This document shows positions 7,971 through 16,573 of a DNA stretch of 35,443 nt, in pieces. The notes under the pieces are model-generated. The model did not search any database. It was not told the DNA's origin and worked only from the letters and a program-made list of their open reading frames with translations. Source of the DNA: Burkholderiaceae bacterium (GTDB lineage: Bacteria; Pseudomonadota; Gammaproteobacteria; Burkholderiales; Burkholderiaceae); the NCBI GenBank assembly GCA_027486025.1, contig JAIXPY010000086.1:1-35443 (forward strand), written 5' to 3'. The position numbers and the translations under genes are program-made. The stretch's first letter is position 1. Each line of letters opens with the position of its first letter.

Positions 7971-8867
7971 ATGACGCAGGCCTCCATCGACCGAATTCCG
8001 AAAAACTGGCCCCTGCGCGAGTTTAGTAGCTCGATTTCCGCTGGCCAAATGGAATGGCACGTGCAAATGGGGGGTTCTCGCCTTACCCCAGAAGGAGCGG
8101 TAAAGCCAATTGCCTTATTACTCCACGGCACCGGTTCCTCAGCCCACTCCTGGGCAGAATTACTGCCTGTACTGGCTAAAACGCATTGGGTGATTGCGCC
8201 TGACCTACCAGGCCATGGTTTTACGATCAGTCACCAATCAGAACAGCTCTCTTTAACCCTGATCGCGCACAAGCTAGCGGAGTTATTGCATGCATTAAGA
8301 GTGGAACAAATCGACTGCATTATTGGTCACTCCGCTGGCGCTACCCTCGGATTGCAATACAGCCTCCTCTATCCTGCACCCAAACGCATCCTTGGCCTCA
8401 ATCCATCACTGGTAAGCTTGCCGAGCTTCTACCATTCATTTTTAGCGCCGCTAATTAATCCAATTGCGACCTCATCTTTTGTTTCATCGATGATTGCGGA
8501 TTTATTACCGTTTACTTCGATGATCGATAAGTTGCTTGACTCTACTAATTCGAAGCTCAATGGCATTCAGCGTGAGCGATACAAGTTATTGTTCAAACAA
8601 AAAAATCACATCAATGGTTCACTTAATTTCATGGCTGCAACCGATATTCCCAACTTACTTGCACATGCAAATGAAATCTCTTCAGAGTTAACATTCTTGG
8701 TCGCTAATCAGGACAGCTGGGTACGAAAAGAAGAGTTGCTCGCTGTGATCCATCGCTACTTTCCACGGTCTACCGTGATAGCAAAAGACGGCGGCCATTT
8801 GTTTCATGAAGCAAATCCCGAGGTAGCTTTAGCCATTATTGAATCTGCACTCGATTTAGCGCAGTAA
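7971..8867 (+). CDS. bchO: Mg-chelatase-associated alpha/beta hydrolase BchO
   Basis: 298 aa alpha/beta-hydrolase-fold protein. BchO is encoded with the Mg-chelatase subunits in purple bacteria and is needed for normal bacteriochlorophyll synthesis, but its exact reaction is unsettled. The sequence shows the family start NWPLREFS, the oxyanion loop LLHGTGSSAHSW (residues 50-61), the nucleophile elbow GHSAGA with Ser121, and a C-terminal GGHLFHEANPE containing the probable catalytic histidine. The ATG is supported by the conserved N-terminus; the ribosome binding site (TTAGG) is weak and close. It is transcribed away from crtE and towards bchD, with a small membrane-protein gene directly after it. 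Confidence 0.92.
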   Translation: MTQASIDRIPKNWPLREFSSSISAGQMEWHVQMGGSRLTPEGAVKPIALLLHGTGSSAHSWAELLPVLAKTHWVIAPDLPGHGFTISHQSEQLSLTLIAHKLAELLHALRVEQIDCIIGHSAGATLGLQYSLLYPAPKRILGLNPSLVSLPSFYHSFLAPLINPIATSSFVSSMIADLLPFTSMIDKLLDSTNSKLNGIQRERYKLLFKQKNHINGSLNFMAATDIPNLLAHANEISSELTFLVANQDSWVRKEELLAVIHRYFPRSTVIAKDGGHLFHEANPEVALAIIESALDLAQ

Positions 8868-8906
8868 GGCCTGCATTAATCAACCGACTAAGGAGAAAGA
8901 AACGCC

Positions 8907-9041
8907 ATGAACTCGATAACGCTCTATGCAATTGCTGGAATCATTATTCTGGCTGGCTTAGGTCTTTTCATGAATGCCTATATTAAAGGCAACCAAACAT
9001 TGAAAAAGCTCTCCGCCAAGAAAAAGAAAACAAGCTGGTAA
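8907..9041 (+). CDS. Small 44-aa membrane protein after bchO
   Basis: This short ORF starts 39 bases after bchO and has a strong Shine-Dalgarno (AAGGAGA, 10 bases before the ATG). The protein begins MNSITLYAIAGIIILAGLGL, so it has one predicted membrane helix at about residues 5-25. It ends with a lysine-rich cytoplasmic tail (KKLSAKKKKTSW). By the positive-inside rule the C-terminus would be in the cytoplasm. The size and form recall CcoQ-like or other single-helix assembly factors, but there is no clear homology that I can name. It is co-directional with bchO and ends 20 bases from the convergent bchD stop, so it probably forms a two-gene unit with bchO and could act in BChl or photosystem assembly (inference from position only). 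Confidence 0.75.
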   Translation: MNSITLYAIAGIIILAGLGLFMNAYIKGNQTLKKLSAKKKKTSW

Positions 9042-9061
9042 TCCAGCAAAAAGAGATTGAA

Positions 9062-10924
9062 TTACTGCCGTGCTAAATGGGCGGCGCGTTGTGAAATGGC
9101 CTTACCCGAATTGATGTAAGGCAGTGGCAAATACTGCGCAGCCATTTCCCTGGCGAGCGCTTCTGCTAATGCTTGCGGTGCACTAGCCGTATCAATAAAT
9201 AAGATGGCATGGCCTGCTGTACGTAACTGCCGTGCGGTTTGCAAAGCGTCTTGGTGCGCACGCTCGCGACCCCCAACTCCTTCTAATGTGACATTGGCTA
9301 TGCCATCAGTCATCACCACAATCAAGGGCGTCATTCCTTTACGGCGGATCGTTAAAGCCATCTCATTCACCGCAGCAAAACCGGTTGCTAATGGTGTACC
9401 GCCGCCGCCAGGTAAAGCGGCTAAATTACGCTTGGCGCGCACTAAGGATCGCGTTGGCGGCAATACTACCTCTGCAGTACGGCCACGTAAGGCAATCATC
9501 GCAACCTCATCGCGCCGAATATAGCAATCCGCAAGCAGTTGCTCGACTGCACCTTTAGCCTCAGCCAGGCGCTGCGTCGCCGAGGACCCCGATGCATCGA
9601 CAAGAAAAATAGTGACCACGCCTTGGCGCTGCTGATACCGCTTAACGTGCAAATCATCTGCGCGGATCTGAATGCGACTGCGTTGCTTGATCGGAGAAGA
9701 CAGCGTTACCTTGGACTCTGCTTGGCGCATGGTTTGCCAAGGAACTGCAGCACGAATGGTTTTCAGTAAATCCAAGCGCTTGCCGCCCTTAGGTAATCCA
9801 CGCCAGGACTCTGCTGGGCGTCCTGAATTCGCATTCTTTTGCAATTGGCCAAATTGACCTTTAGAGCCTTGCTTACTGTTCGCGCGCCCCAATTCAGTAT
9901 TCAGCTGGGCCAATGCATTGGCCGGAATGCCGGCCTTGATGGCCTCGATCAGCAGCTCTTCTAAATCATCCCTACTAGGCTGCTCCATATTTTCTTTAGG
10001 CTCGCTTGTATCGGTATCGGTGTCATCCTTTTGATTAGGGTCATCCTGCTCTTGCGGATCTTGCTCTGATTTACTTTGCTCCTCATTGGGCGACTCTGCA
10101 TCATCAGCAGACTCATCCAGCTCCTGCTCTTCTCGGCTACTAGGCATGCGGGTAGCGCGGTGAGTAAGGACCAAACGCGCTGCGTCGACTACCTCATCCT
10201 CCGTGACGGCGTCTTGGTTTCGCAATGCCGCCAAGGCTTTCGCAGCTCGGACTGCAAAAAGGCCAGCCCGGATGGAGTCAACCCCAAATGCAGCGGCTGA
10301 TTGCAATAAGGATTCAATAAAGCGGGTATCGCATTCAATATCAGGTAGTCGCTGCCTTGACTCCACGATGACTGCGGGGGTAATTTCCAGCGAATCCTTG
10401 TAGTCATCCAGACTAAGTTGATCGAGGCGCACTTCAAAAGCCATGTGTTCTGCCAAACGCGGGTGCATTGATTCATCTGGCGCTATGCCCTCATCAAACG
10501 CAATCATGCCAAACGCACAGGGGCTTAGTTCAGCCGTCTTTTGTGGATGCCTTACTTCACCGCGATCAACGACTTGTAGGATGTGCGCAATCGTATGCGG
10601 TGAGATGCGTTCAGCCATGGGGAGCACAATAAAACCACTATGGCTTTTGGCTAATAATCCAGTGCTGTATGCCGGCTTACCGTACTGCAGAGTTGCCTCT
10701 AGATCCAGTCCACCGAGCAATTGCTCATCTTGTATCTGCAGAGGGATTTTTTGGAAGTGAATGCCGGGGGCAATCTGCGTTTGTAGGAATGCAAACCATG
10801 CATCCCGAATAGGGCCAAACTGACTCTTAACGCAAACGCCGCCTAAGCCATGGGGATCGATTGCCAATAGCGCTGCAGTCGTCTGTGCATCAAACCAAGC
10901 AGATTGACCGCGTTGTGTGGTCAT
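9062..10924 (-). CDS. bchD: Magnesium chelatase subunit D (BchD)
   Basis: 620 aa. BchD assembles with BchI into the AAA+ motor that, with BchH, inserts Mg2+ into protoporphyrin IX, the first committed step to bacteriochlorophyll. The N-terminal half is an AAA-like domain without a good Walker A motif, as is normal for BchD. A very acidic, low-complexity linker (about residues 265-320, rich in Asp, Glu, Gln, Pro) leads to a C-terminal von Willebrand A integrin-like domain with the MIDAS motif DASGSS at residues 443-448 and the supporting DGIAN near residue 540. It begins 6 bases after bchI, so the two are co-translated. It is convergent with bchO and the 44-aa gene. Confidence 0.96.
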   Translation of the reverse strand: MTTQRGQSAWFDAQTTAALLAIDPHGLGGVCVKSQFGPIRDAWFAFLQTQIAPGIHFQKIPLQIQDEQLLGGLDLEATLQYGKPAYSTGLLAKSHSGFIVLPMAERISPHTIAHILQVVDRGEVRHPQKTAELSPCAFGMIAFDEGIAPDESMHPRLAEHMAFEVRLDQLSLDDYKDSLEITPAVIVESRQRLPDIECDTRFIESLLQSAAAFGVDSIRAGLFAVRAAKALAALRNQDAVTEDEVVDAARLVLTHRATRMPSSREEQELDESADDAESPNEEQSKSEQDPQEQDDPNQKDDTDTDTSEPKENMEQPSRDDLEELLIEAIKAGIPANALAQLNTELGRANSKQGSKGQFGQLQKNANSGRPAESWRGLPKGGKRLDLLKTIRAAVPWQTMRQAESKVTLSSPIKQRSRIQIRADDLHVKRYQQRQGVVTIFLVDASGSSATQRLAEAKGAVEQLLADCYIRRDEVAMIALRGRTAEVVLPPTRSLVRAKRNLAALPGGGGTPLATGFAAVNEMALTIRRKGMTPLIVVMTDGIANVTLEGVGGRERAHQDALQTARQLRTAGHAILFIDTASAPQALAEALAREMAAQYLPLPYINSGKAISQRAAHLARQ

Positions 10925-10930
10925 GGCGCT

Positions 10931-11950
10931 TTAGAAAAAATCGGCCAATACGCGCTCGACTCGCGTTGTAGAGCTACTGTCATCCAATGGATTGCGTCGC
11001 AAGCGGTGACGCAGTGCCAGAGGCGCTAATCGCTTAAGGTGTTCAGCCGTTGCTTTGCGCGCACCATCAAAAGCAGCCAGCGCGCGCATACCGCGCATTA
11101 AGGTTAGCTCGCCGCGCAGACCGTCGGTTCCTAGCTGAGCGCACAGCTTGGTTGCTAGCGTCAACACATCATCGCCAACCGTGACCTTCGCCAAGCGCTT
11201 ACGCGAGCTAAGGATTTTCTCTTTAAACTCGGTTTCGCTGTCCTCGTATTGCGCCAAAAAGCCAACCGGGTCGCGCTCAAATGCATCGCGGCGCTTAATG
11301 ATGTCGATGCGCTGCGCTAGGTCTTGTGGGGTTCTCACTTCAACCGATAAGCCAAATCGATCCAGCATTTGTGGGCGCAACTCACCCTCTTCTGGGTTGC
11401 CACTACCGATCAATACAAAGCGCGCAGGATGGCGAATACTTAAACCTTCGCGCTCAACTACGTTTTCTCCGGAGGCAGATACATCAATCAGCAAATCAAC
11501 TAAGTGGTCTTCCAATAAATTCACTTCATCGATGTATAAATAGCCGCGATTGGCCTTGGCCAGCAAGCCGGGCTCAAATACTTTAATACCTTGGGATAAG
11601 GCTTTTTCAATATCAAGCGCCCCCACAACCCGATCTTCCGTAGCGCCTAGCGGCATATCCACTACCGGAACGGGCACCAAATCGGCCTTTAACTTATCGC
11701 CGGCAGCCTTTCGCGCCTCACAGGCAAAACAGAGGGTTGGCGCACTGGGATCGCAGTGATAAGGGCAACCCGTAACCACTTTCATCGGCGGCAAGAGTGC
11801 TGCCAATGAACGAATGGTGGTTGACTTACCAGTGCCGCGATCACCAAAGATCAGTACACCGCCAATACTGGGCTCAATGGTGGAGAGGGCAATTGCCAGC
11901 TTCATCTCATCTTGAGCAACGATTGCAGTAAACGGGAAATTAAGAGCCAT
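10931..11950 (-). CDS. bchI: Magnesium chelatase ATPase subunit I (BchI)
   Basis: 339 aa AAA+ ATPase of Mg-chelatase. The Walker A motif GDRGTGKST is at residues 36-44, Walker B around YLYIDEVN (137-144), and the sensor/arginine region SGNPEEGELRPQMLDRFGL follows. A cysteine-containing loop GCPYHCDPSAPTLCFAC (61-77), typical of BchI/ChlI, is present. The gene heads a bchI-bchD unit on the minus strand. The ribosome binding site before the ATG is weak (GAATTGAG). A small inverted repeat AGGTC-ATA-GACCT lies 14 bases upstream of the start. It forms the outer edge of the photosynthesis cluster visible here. Confidence 0.97.
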   Translation of the reverse strand: MALNFPFTAIVAQDEMKLAIALSTIEPSIGGVLIFGDRGTGKSTTIRSLAALLPPMKVVTGCPYHCDPSAPTLCFACEARKAAGDKLKADLVPVPVVDMPLGATEDRVVGALDIEKALSQGIKVFEPGLLAKANRGYLYIDEVNLLEDHLVDLLIDVSASGENVVEREGLSIRHPARFVLIGSGNPEEGELRPQMLDRFGLSVEVRTPQDLAQRIDIIKRRDAFERDPVGFLAQYEDSETEFKEKILSSRKRLAKVTVGDDVLTLATKLCAQLGTDGLRGELTLMRGMRALAAFDGARKATAEHLKRLAPLALRHRLRRNPLDDSSSTTRVERVLADFF

Positions 11951-12032
11951 CTCAATTCAATTTAGGTCATAGACCTTGAAAGCATACTACGATTAGAGTT
12001 CAGTCCCTTTTTGAGGGGCCCTTACCCATGGA

Positions 12033-12677
12033 CTACTGGATCGGGATCAGGATCTCATTACGCCGCATCCACGGAATACTCCAAGGCGGGTTGTAACGAG
12101 CTAAGCGGGGGTTGCCCAATGGAAGCGCATTTTTTGATTTAATCCAAGCCATCAGTTCAGCCGTTTTTTCTTGCACTTTGTCGTCCCCAACAAATCCCGT
12201 AAAACGAATCACGGCAATTTTTTGAGTCCCTAAGGCCAATAATTTAACTTGGGGATTATTTGGTTTGGGTAGGGTTTCTAAGGTGTACTGCTTTGGCATC
12301 ACAAACTGGATGAGCCAGGTTTTTTGATCGCCCTTGCCTTCAGCTATCACCGGCACAGTCATGGCAATCTTTTCTGAGACTGGCTCAGCCGTAGTTATCC
12401 CACCATCGCGCACTGCAATGTTGTTACCAAAAATGTAATTGGTAATCTGACGAAAGCCGGCACTAGAGGCCTCACTCAGATCGCCTGGCACTTCTACCTG
12501 AGCCACGATCAAGGGTGGATACTCACGAATCTCAAATGGCTCTGCTTGCAGGATGACGCGATAACTCGGCTCTTCTGTTGCCATGGCAATGGGTACTCCA
12601 ATCAGAAAAAATGAGAGGGTAATGGCAGTCGAAAACCAAACCTGCAATGCGCGAAATAGAGGATTACTAAAAGTCAT
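12033..12677 (-). CDS. SOUL-family heme-binding protein, exported
   Basis: 214 aa with an N-terminal hydrophobic signal (about residues 14-33, ending IAMA before TEEPSY). The mature part fits the SOUL heme-binding family: FEIREYPPLIVAQVEV near the start, a central AMTVPVI motif (SEKIAMTVPVIAE), and the C-terminal LARYNPPWSIPWMRRNEI that is close to invariant in the family. SOUL proteins bind heme or other tetrapyrroles; the bacterial function is mostly unknown. The ORF overlaps the 3' end of the amidohydrolase by 11 bases, so it is the last gene of the pcaD-receptor-amidohydrolase unit. It sits beside bchI, so a role with tetrapyrroles of the photosynthesis cluster is possible but unproven. 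Confidence 0.88.
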   Translation of the reverse strand: MTFSNPLFRALQVWFSTAITLSFFLIGVPIAMATEEPSYRVILQAEPFEIREYPPLIVAQVEVPGDLSEASSAGFRQITNYIFGNNIAVRDGGITTAEPVSEKIAMTVPVIAEGKGDQKTWLIQFVMPKQYTLETLPKPNNPQVKLLALGTQKIAVIRFTGFVGDDKVQEKTAELMAWIKSKNALPLGNPRLARYNPPWSIPWMRRNEILIPIQ

Positions 12678-13596
12678 ATAAGCGCTCCGGATTACTTACC
12701 AGTATCTGCTTTAAAAGCATAGGGTCTTGAATCCAATTGCCCAGCAGATCACACAGATCAGCATCATTGGGCATGAAGCCCTTCACCATGACATGGGGCC
12801 AGTCGGTGCCCCAGACAATCTGCTCTGGATTCGCTTTAAGTAATGCCTCCGCGAAACCATTGACATCGGAGTATGGCGGCGCAACTTGCTCCGAAATGCG
12901 ATAGGTTCCAGTGAATTTAACCCAGGCACGCCCCTCTCGCATCATCGCGCAGAGGTTCTGAAAGCCAGCATTGGCAATACCAAGGCTCGCCTTCACATAA
13001 CCAAAATGGCCGACCACAATCTCCACCGGAAAATCATGAAAGTCTTTTTGTAACTGTGGAAAGGCATCCACATGCATTAAGAATTCCAGATGCCAGCCAA
13101 AGGGAGCGATACGCTCGGCAAGTGTGCGAAGTATGGCCATTGGCAATTGCCCTGTTGCATCAGCTAAATCAACGATGTTGCAGCGCAGTCCGCGCACGCC
13201 TGCTTGATGCAGAGCCTCAATTTCAGCATCGGTAATGGTGTTGTCAACCACCGTAACGCCGCGTAATTTTTTTGGAAACGCCTTGAGTGCTGCGAGCATG
13301 GCACGGTTATCCGTGCCATAAATGCTGGGCTGTACTAACACGGCGCGCTCCACCCCCAAGTGGGCTAACAGATTGAAGTAATCCGGGAGTAGCGCGTCTG
13401 GCGGGGTATAAATTCGCTCGCTGAAATACGGAAAGCTACTTTCAGGCCCGCAAATATGGGCATGGCAATCTACAGACCCAGTTGGCAAAAGCAGATCGGG
13501 TCTGCGCAATACCCGATCTGGAGCCTGGCATAGTGGCGCCTTATTGAGGTTCAATACCGGCGTCTTTTGCAATCTTGGTGTACTTAGCGATTTCAT
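12667..13596 (-). CDS. Amidohydrolase-family metal-dependent hydrolase (2-pyrone-4,6-dicarboxylate lactonase-like)
   Basis: About 309 aa, TIM-barrel amidohydrolase_2 family. The first metal-binding motif VDCHAHICGP lies near residue 42, the barrel histidine is seen in VGHFGY, and the terminal metal-site segment is WGTDWPHV. These features and the length fit the group with 2-pyrone-4,6-dicarboxylate lactonase and related lactonases that open aromatic-derived rings. The exact substrate cannot be read from sequence. The start is uncertain: ATG at 13596 overlaps the 3' end of the upstream receptor gene by 56 bases; the conserved domain begins only at about residue 38, and an in-frame TTG at 13509 would remove the overlap. 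It overlaps the SOUL gene by 11 bases. Confidence 0.82.
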   Translation of the reverse strand: MKSLSTPRLQKTPVLNLNKAPLCQAPDRVLRRPDLLLPTGSVDCHAHICGPESSFPYFSERIYTPPDALLPDYFNLLAHLGVERAVLVQPSIYGTDNRAMLAALKAFPKKLRGVTVVDNTITDAEIEALHQAGVRGLRCNIVDLADATGQLPMAILRTLAERIAPFGWHLEFLMHVDAFPQLQKDFHDFPVEIVVGHFGYVKASLGIANAGFQNLCAMMREGRAWVKFTGTYRISEQVAPPYSDVNGFAEALLKANPEQIVWGTDWPHVMVKGFMPNDADLCDLLGNWIQDPMLLKQILVSNPERLYDF

Positions 13597-14536
13597 TTCG
13601 AACAAACTGGGCCGTTTGCTCTAAATTCATCGGCTTGGATGTAATGCCTGCTTTCGCATATGCAATTCTGATATCCACGTCTTGCAGTGCACGATTAATA
13701 TCTTCGTTGATCTTGACCTTGATTTTCTCTGGGGTCGCCGATGGAGCCCAAACACCAAACCAAAGTCCAATATCAAAGTTTGGATAACCCTGCTCCGCAA
13801 TCGTTGGAATCTCTGGCGCAACAGATGCTCGTGCAATACTGGTTATACCAAGTGCACGCGCTTTGCCGCCGCGGACTTGCGCCATAGCCGTTTCAAATGG
13901 AGCCATGTAAAACGCTGTTCTACCTGCAATGGTTTCTGTAATTGCTTCGGGTGAGCCCTTATAAGGAACGTGCAGCATCTTAATTCCCATGGTCTGATTA
14001 AAGTACTCAGCAGCTAAGTGCGTAGAGCTACCAATACCGGCAGAAGCGTAAGGCAGATCACCTGGTTTTGCTTTTGCAGCAGCTACTAGGTCTTTGATCG
14101 ATTTGTATGGGCTATCAGCACCAACAATTAATAGATAGGGTGTTGTGCCGAGAATATTCAGATCCGTCAAACTTTTTAAGTCATACGGTAATTTTTTATA
14201 AATTGCTGGGTTGGCTGCATACGAGGCAGACTGCACTAATAGGGTGTAGCCATCCGGCGCCGCATTGACGACCACGCCTGTACCAACCAGACCGCCAGCG
14301 CCTGGGCGGTTTTCAATAATTACAGGCTGCTTCCACAATTCAGACAAACTTTTTGCCACCAATCGACCGGCAATGTCAGCACCCGACCCGGGCGTTAATG
14401 GAACAACCATCTTGACGGTCTTGGATGGGTATTTATCGACTGCTGTTTGTGCTTGGGCATGGATGCCCGCACCCAAGATGGCCAAGCCAATCAGTCCGAT
14501 TTGCCATTGTTTAAGCATGGATTTGAATTGCGTCAC
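13541..14536 (-). CDS. Bug-family (TTT) periplasmic solute receptor
   Basis: 331 aa from a GTG start, which is supported by AAGGAG 7-8 bases upstream. An ATG-like longer start at 14569 lacks such a site. It has a signal peptide (IGLIGLAILGAGIHAQAQ) and then the family motif YPSKTVKMVVPLTPGSGADIAGRL, here naming only the hallmark of tripartite tricarboxylate transporter receptors. The middle segment LLVQSASYAANPAIYKKLPY and the HVPYKGSPEA motif are typical. Bug proteins are abundant in Burkholderiales and bind carboxylates or aromatic acids in the periplasm. No TctA or TctB membrane genes are in the window, so it is an orphan receptor. Next to pcaD and a lactonase-like gene it may capture an aromatic-derived acid. 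Confidence 0.93.
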   Translation of the reverse strand: MTQFKSMLKQWQIGLIGLAILGAGIHAQAQTAVDKYPSKTVKMVVPLTPGSGADIAGRLVAKSLSELWKQPVIIENRPGAGGLVGTGVVVNAAPDGYTLLVQSASYAANPAIYKKLPYDLKSLTDLNILGTTPYLLIVGADSPYKSIKDLVAAAKAKPGDLPYASAGIGSSTHLAAEYFNQTMGIKMLHVPYKGSPEAITETIAGRTAFYMAPFETAMAQVRGGKARALGITSIARASVAPEIPTIAEQGYPNFDIGLWFGVWAPSATPEKIKVKINEDINRALQDVDIRIAYAKAGITSKPMNLEQTAQFVRNEIAKYTKIAKDAGIEPQ

Positions 14537-14586
14537 AGTAAGTCTCCTTTTATTTTTATTATGCTGCAATGAAATATTAAGCCAGT

Positions 14587-15378
14587 TTATCGAACCGAGT
14601 CCAAAAATTGCTTGAGGGCTGAATTGAATTGGGCTGGCTTCTCAATATTGGATAAATGGGCCGCATCGTCAATGATGTGCATGCTCGAATGCTGAATTAC
14701 CCGATGCAGCACCGTTGCTTGAGCAACCGTACATGCAGGATCTTGTCTGCCTAGCAAGACCATGGTCGGCGCCGTGATCTTGAGAAGCATCGTTGACTGA
14801 GCCATATCCCGAACCGCGCTGGCACAGGCAATGTATCCATCCACCGGTGTATTCAAAATCATCTTTCGGACCCGCTCAATTTTTGCTGGCTCACTGGCAA
14901 TGAATCCCTCCAAAAACCAGCGCTTGATGGTGCCATCAACTAAACCTGCTAAACCCTGCTGCCGTGCAATCGCGAAACGCTCCTCCCAAAGGGAGCGCGG
15001 CGGCATCTCGCTAGCGGTGTCGCACAAACTGAGTGAGGCAACTCGATCTGGAAAATGAGCGCCAACAAACTGGCAAATCATTCCGCCCATTGATAGGCCG
15101 ACGAGATGGGCTTTGCTAATTTGCAAGGCATCCATCAGGCCGACAAGATCGTTCGCCAATAACTCGATGCTGTAGGGACCAGGGGTCACTTCCGATTGCC
15201 CGTGCCCGCGGGTGTCGTAGCGCACAACGCGGTAATGGGTGGTCAAGGCCACAATCGTGTCATCCCACATTTCTAGGCTCGACATCAAGCTATTGCTCAT
15301 GACTACGACCGGCGCAGTCTCAGGACCATCAATTTGATATGCCATCTTGATGCCATTGGCATGAATTGTTTTTTTCAT
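14587..15378 (-). CDS. pcaD: 3-oxoadipate enol-lactonase-like alpha/beta hydrolase (PcaD type)
   Basis: 263 aa, the usual PcaD length. PcaD hydrolyses 3-oxoadipate enol-lactone to 3-oxoadipate in the protocatechuate/catechol branch of the beta-ketoadipate pathway. The sequence has the PcaD-like N-terminal half with VVVMSNSLMSSLEMWDD (oxyanion region), VVRYDTRGHGQSE, the nucleophile elbow GLSMGG with Ser96, an Asp in LGRQDPACTV, and the C-terminal IDDAAHLSNIEKP with the catalytic His. A good ribosome binding site (AAGGGTG) precedes the ATG. No other pca genes are nearby, so the substrate call is moderate; it may act on a related ester or lactone. It starts the four-gene minus-strand unit. Confidence 0.82.
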   Translation of the reverse strand: MKKTIHANGIKMAYQIDGPETAPVVVMSNSLMSSLEMWDDTIVALTTHYRVVRYDTRGHGQSEVTPGPYSIELLANDLVGLMDALQISKAHLVGLSMGGMICQFVGAHFPDRVASLSLCDTASEMPPRSLWEERFAIARQQGLAGLVDGTIKRWFLEGFIASEPAKIERVRKMILNTPVDGYIACASAVRDMAQSTMLLKITAPTMVLLGRQDPACTVAQATVLHRVIQHSSMHIIDDAAHLSNIEKPAQFNSALKQFLDSVR

Positions 15379-15490
15379 AACACCCTTACAGTAAACAGAT
15401 TGAACCTAAAAATGAATTGCAGTGCCTCTTTTGTTCGCATTCAGCCATTAATTCTACTCAGAAGAGAAGCACTTCACATACACTAATGCC

Positions 15491-15841
15491 ATGATTGCCG
15501 GTTTAGTTCAAATACTGTTATTTCAAGGCCTGGGCGAACTGATTTCCAAGTTTGTCTTGACCACCCTGCCAGGCCCCGTGATTGGCCTTGTCTTGCTGTT
15601 GGCGTGGCTAATGCTGCGCGGCAAGCTTGATCCATCCTTGGCTTTGGTAGCTGATGGTTTTAGTCAATACTTGGGTCTGCTATTTGTTCCCGCTGCCGTT
15701 GGGGTGGTTTTGTTTTTGCCGCAACTCAAAGAACATGCTGGGGCGCTCATCAGCGCTTTGGTAATCAGCGTTGTCCTCACCATTGCCACGAGTGCCATCA
15801 TTCTCAAGCTGATGCACCGCGAGCCCAAAAACGATGCGTGA
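15491..15841 (+). CDS. CidA/LrgA-family membrane protein
   Basis: 116 aa with four hydrophobic segments, the holin-like CidA/LrgA fold. The family motif GLVLLLAWLMLRG and the later FVPAAVGVVLFLP are visible. CidA/LrgA proteins pair with CidB/LrgB proteins; in staphylococci they influence autolysis, and in other bacteria and plants the pairs are linked to export of glycolate, pyruvate or similar acids. The stop overlaps the following lrgB-like gene by 8 bases. No convincing Shine-Dalgarno is seen before the ATG. It is divergent from pcaD, with 112 bases between the two. Confidence 0.9.
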   Translation: MIAGLVQILLFQGLGELISKFVLTTLPGPVIGLVLLLAWLMLRGKLDPSLALVADGFSQYLGLLFVPAAVGVVLFLPQLKEHAGALISALVISVVLTIATSAIILKLMHREPKNDA

Positions 15842-16562
15842 GTCTGCTTCGATTGTCGAGATCTGGGTATACCTCTCTGGCAGCCCCTTAATTGCCCTGT
15901 TTATTACATTGGCCGCCTATCAAATCGGTCTGTGGCTCTATCAGCGCAGCGCCCAAAATCCAATCGCTAATCCAGTAGCCATTGCCGTGGTCTTGGTTTC
16001 CGTTGCCATCGAGCTACTACAAATGCCGTATCGAACGTATTTTGAGGGTGCGCAATTTGTCCACTTTTTACTTGGCTCAGCCACGGTCTCCTTAGCTATT
16101 CCGATTTACCGTGGCATTCAGCATTTGCAAAGCCGTGCCCTGCCGCTGATCATTTCATTGGTCTGCGGTGGCCTCGTTTCCATTTTGAGCGCCGTTGGTA
16201 TTGCAACTGCATTGGGGGCTGATCAAACTCTGGTTGGTGGCCTGTATTCAAAATCGGTCACAGCACCGATTGCAATGGGTATTGCTGAGCAAATTGGTAT
16301 TTCACCGACGCTCACTGCGGTCTTTGCAGTCGTGACTGGCATTCTTGGTGCGGTATTGGCCCGCTTCATACTGGATGCACTAGGGATGAAGTCGTGGTGG
16401 CAGCGTGGCTTTGCGATTGGGGTTGCATCCCACGGCATTGGCGCCTCGCGGGCTTTTAGTGTGAGCCCTGAAGCAGGCGCCTATGCCAGTCTAGCGATGG
16501 GCATGCACGGCATCTTGGGCGCCATTGCAATACCGTGGATTTTTCACCTCATCAATCGCTAA
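15834..16562 (+). CDS. LrgB-family membrane protein
   Basis: 242 aa with seven or so membrane segments. LrgB hallmarks are visible: PLIALFITLAAYQIGLWLY at the N-terminus, the SKSVTAPIAMGIAEQIG motif in the middle, and SHGIGASRAFSVSPEAGAYA near the C-terminus. It is the partner of the overlapping CidA/LrgA gene (8-base overlap), so the two are translated together as a two-component membrane system, possibly a carboxylate exporter. It is convergent with the dienelactone hydrolase gene, with 11 bases between the stops. Confidence 0.92.
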   Translation: MRESASIVEIWVYLSGSPLIALFITLAAYQIGLWLYQRSAQNPIANPVAIAVVLVSVAIELLQMPYRTYFEGAQFVHFLLGSATVSLAIPIYRGIQHLQSRALPLIISLVCGGLVSILSAVGIATALGADQTLVGGLYSKSVTAPIAMGIAEQIGISPTLTAVFAVVTGILGAVLARFILDALGMKSWWQRGFAIGVASHGIGASRAFSVSPEAGAYASLAMGMHGILGAIAIPWIFHLINR

Positions 16563-16573
16563 GCAGAGTTACC

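Noticed and set aside
11964-11976. Small inverted repeat AGGTC-ATA-GACCT before bchI
   Set aside because: Only 5 bp per arm; could be chance, and it does not match PpsR, FNR or other known boxes.
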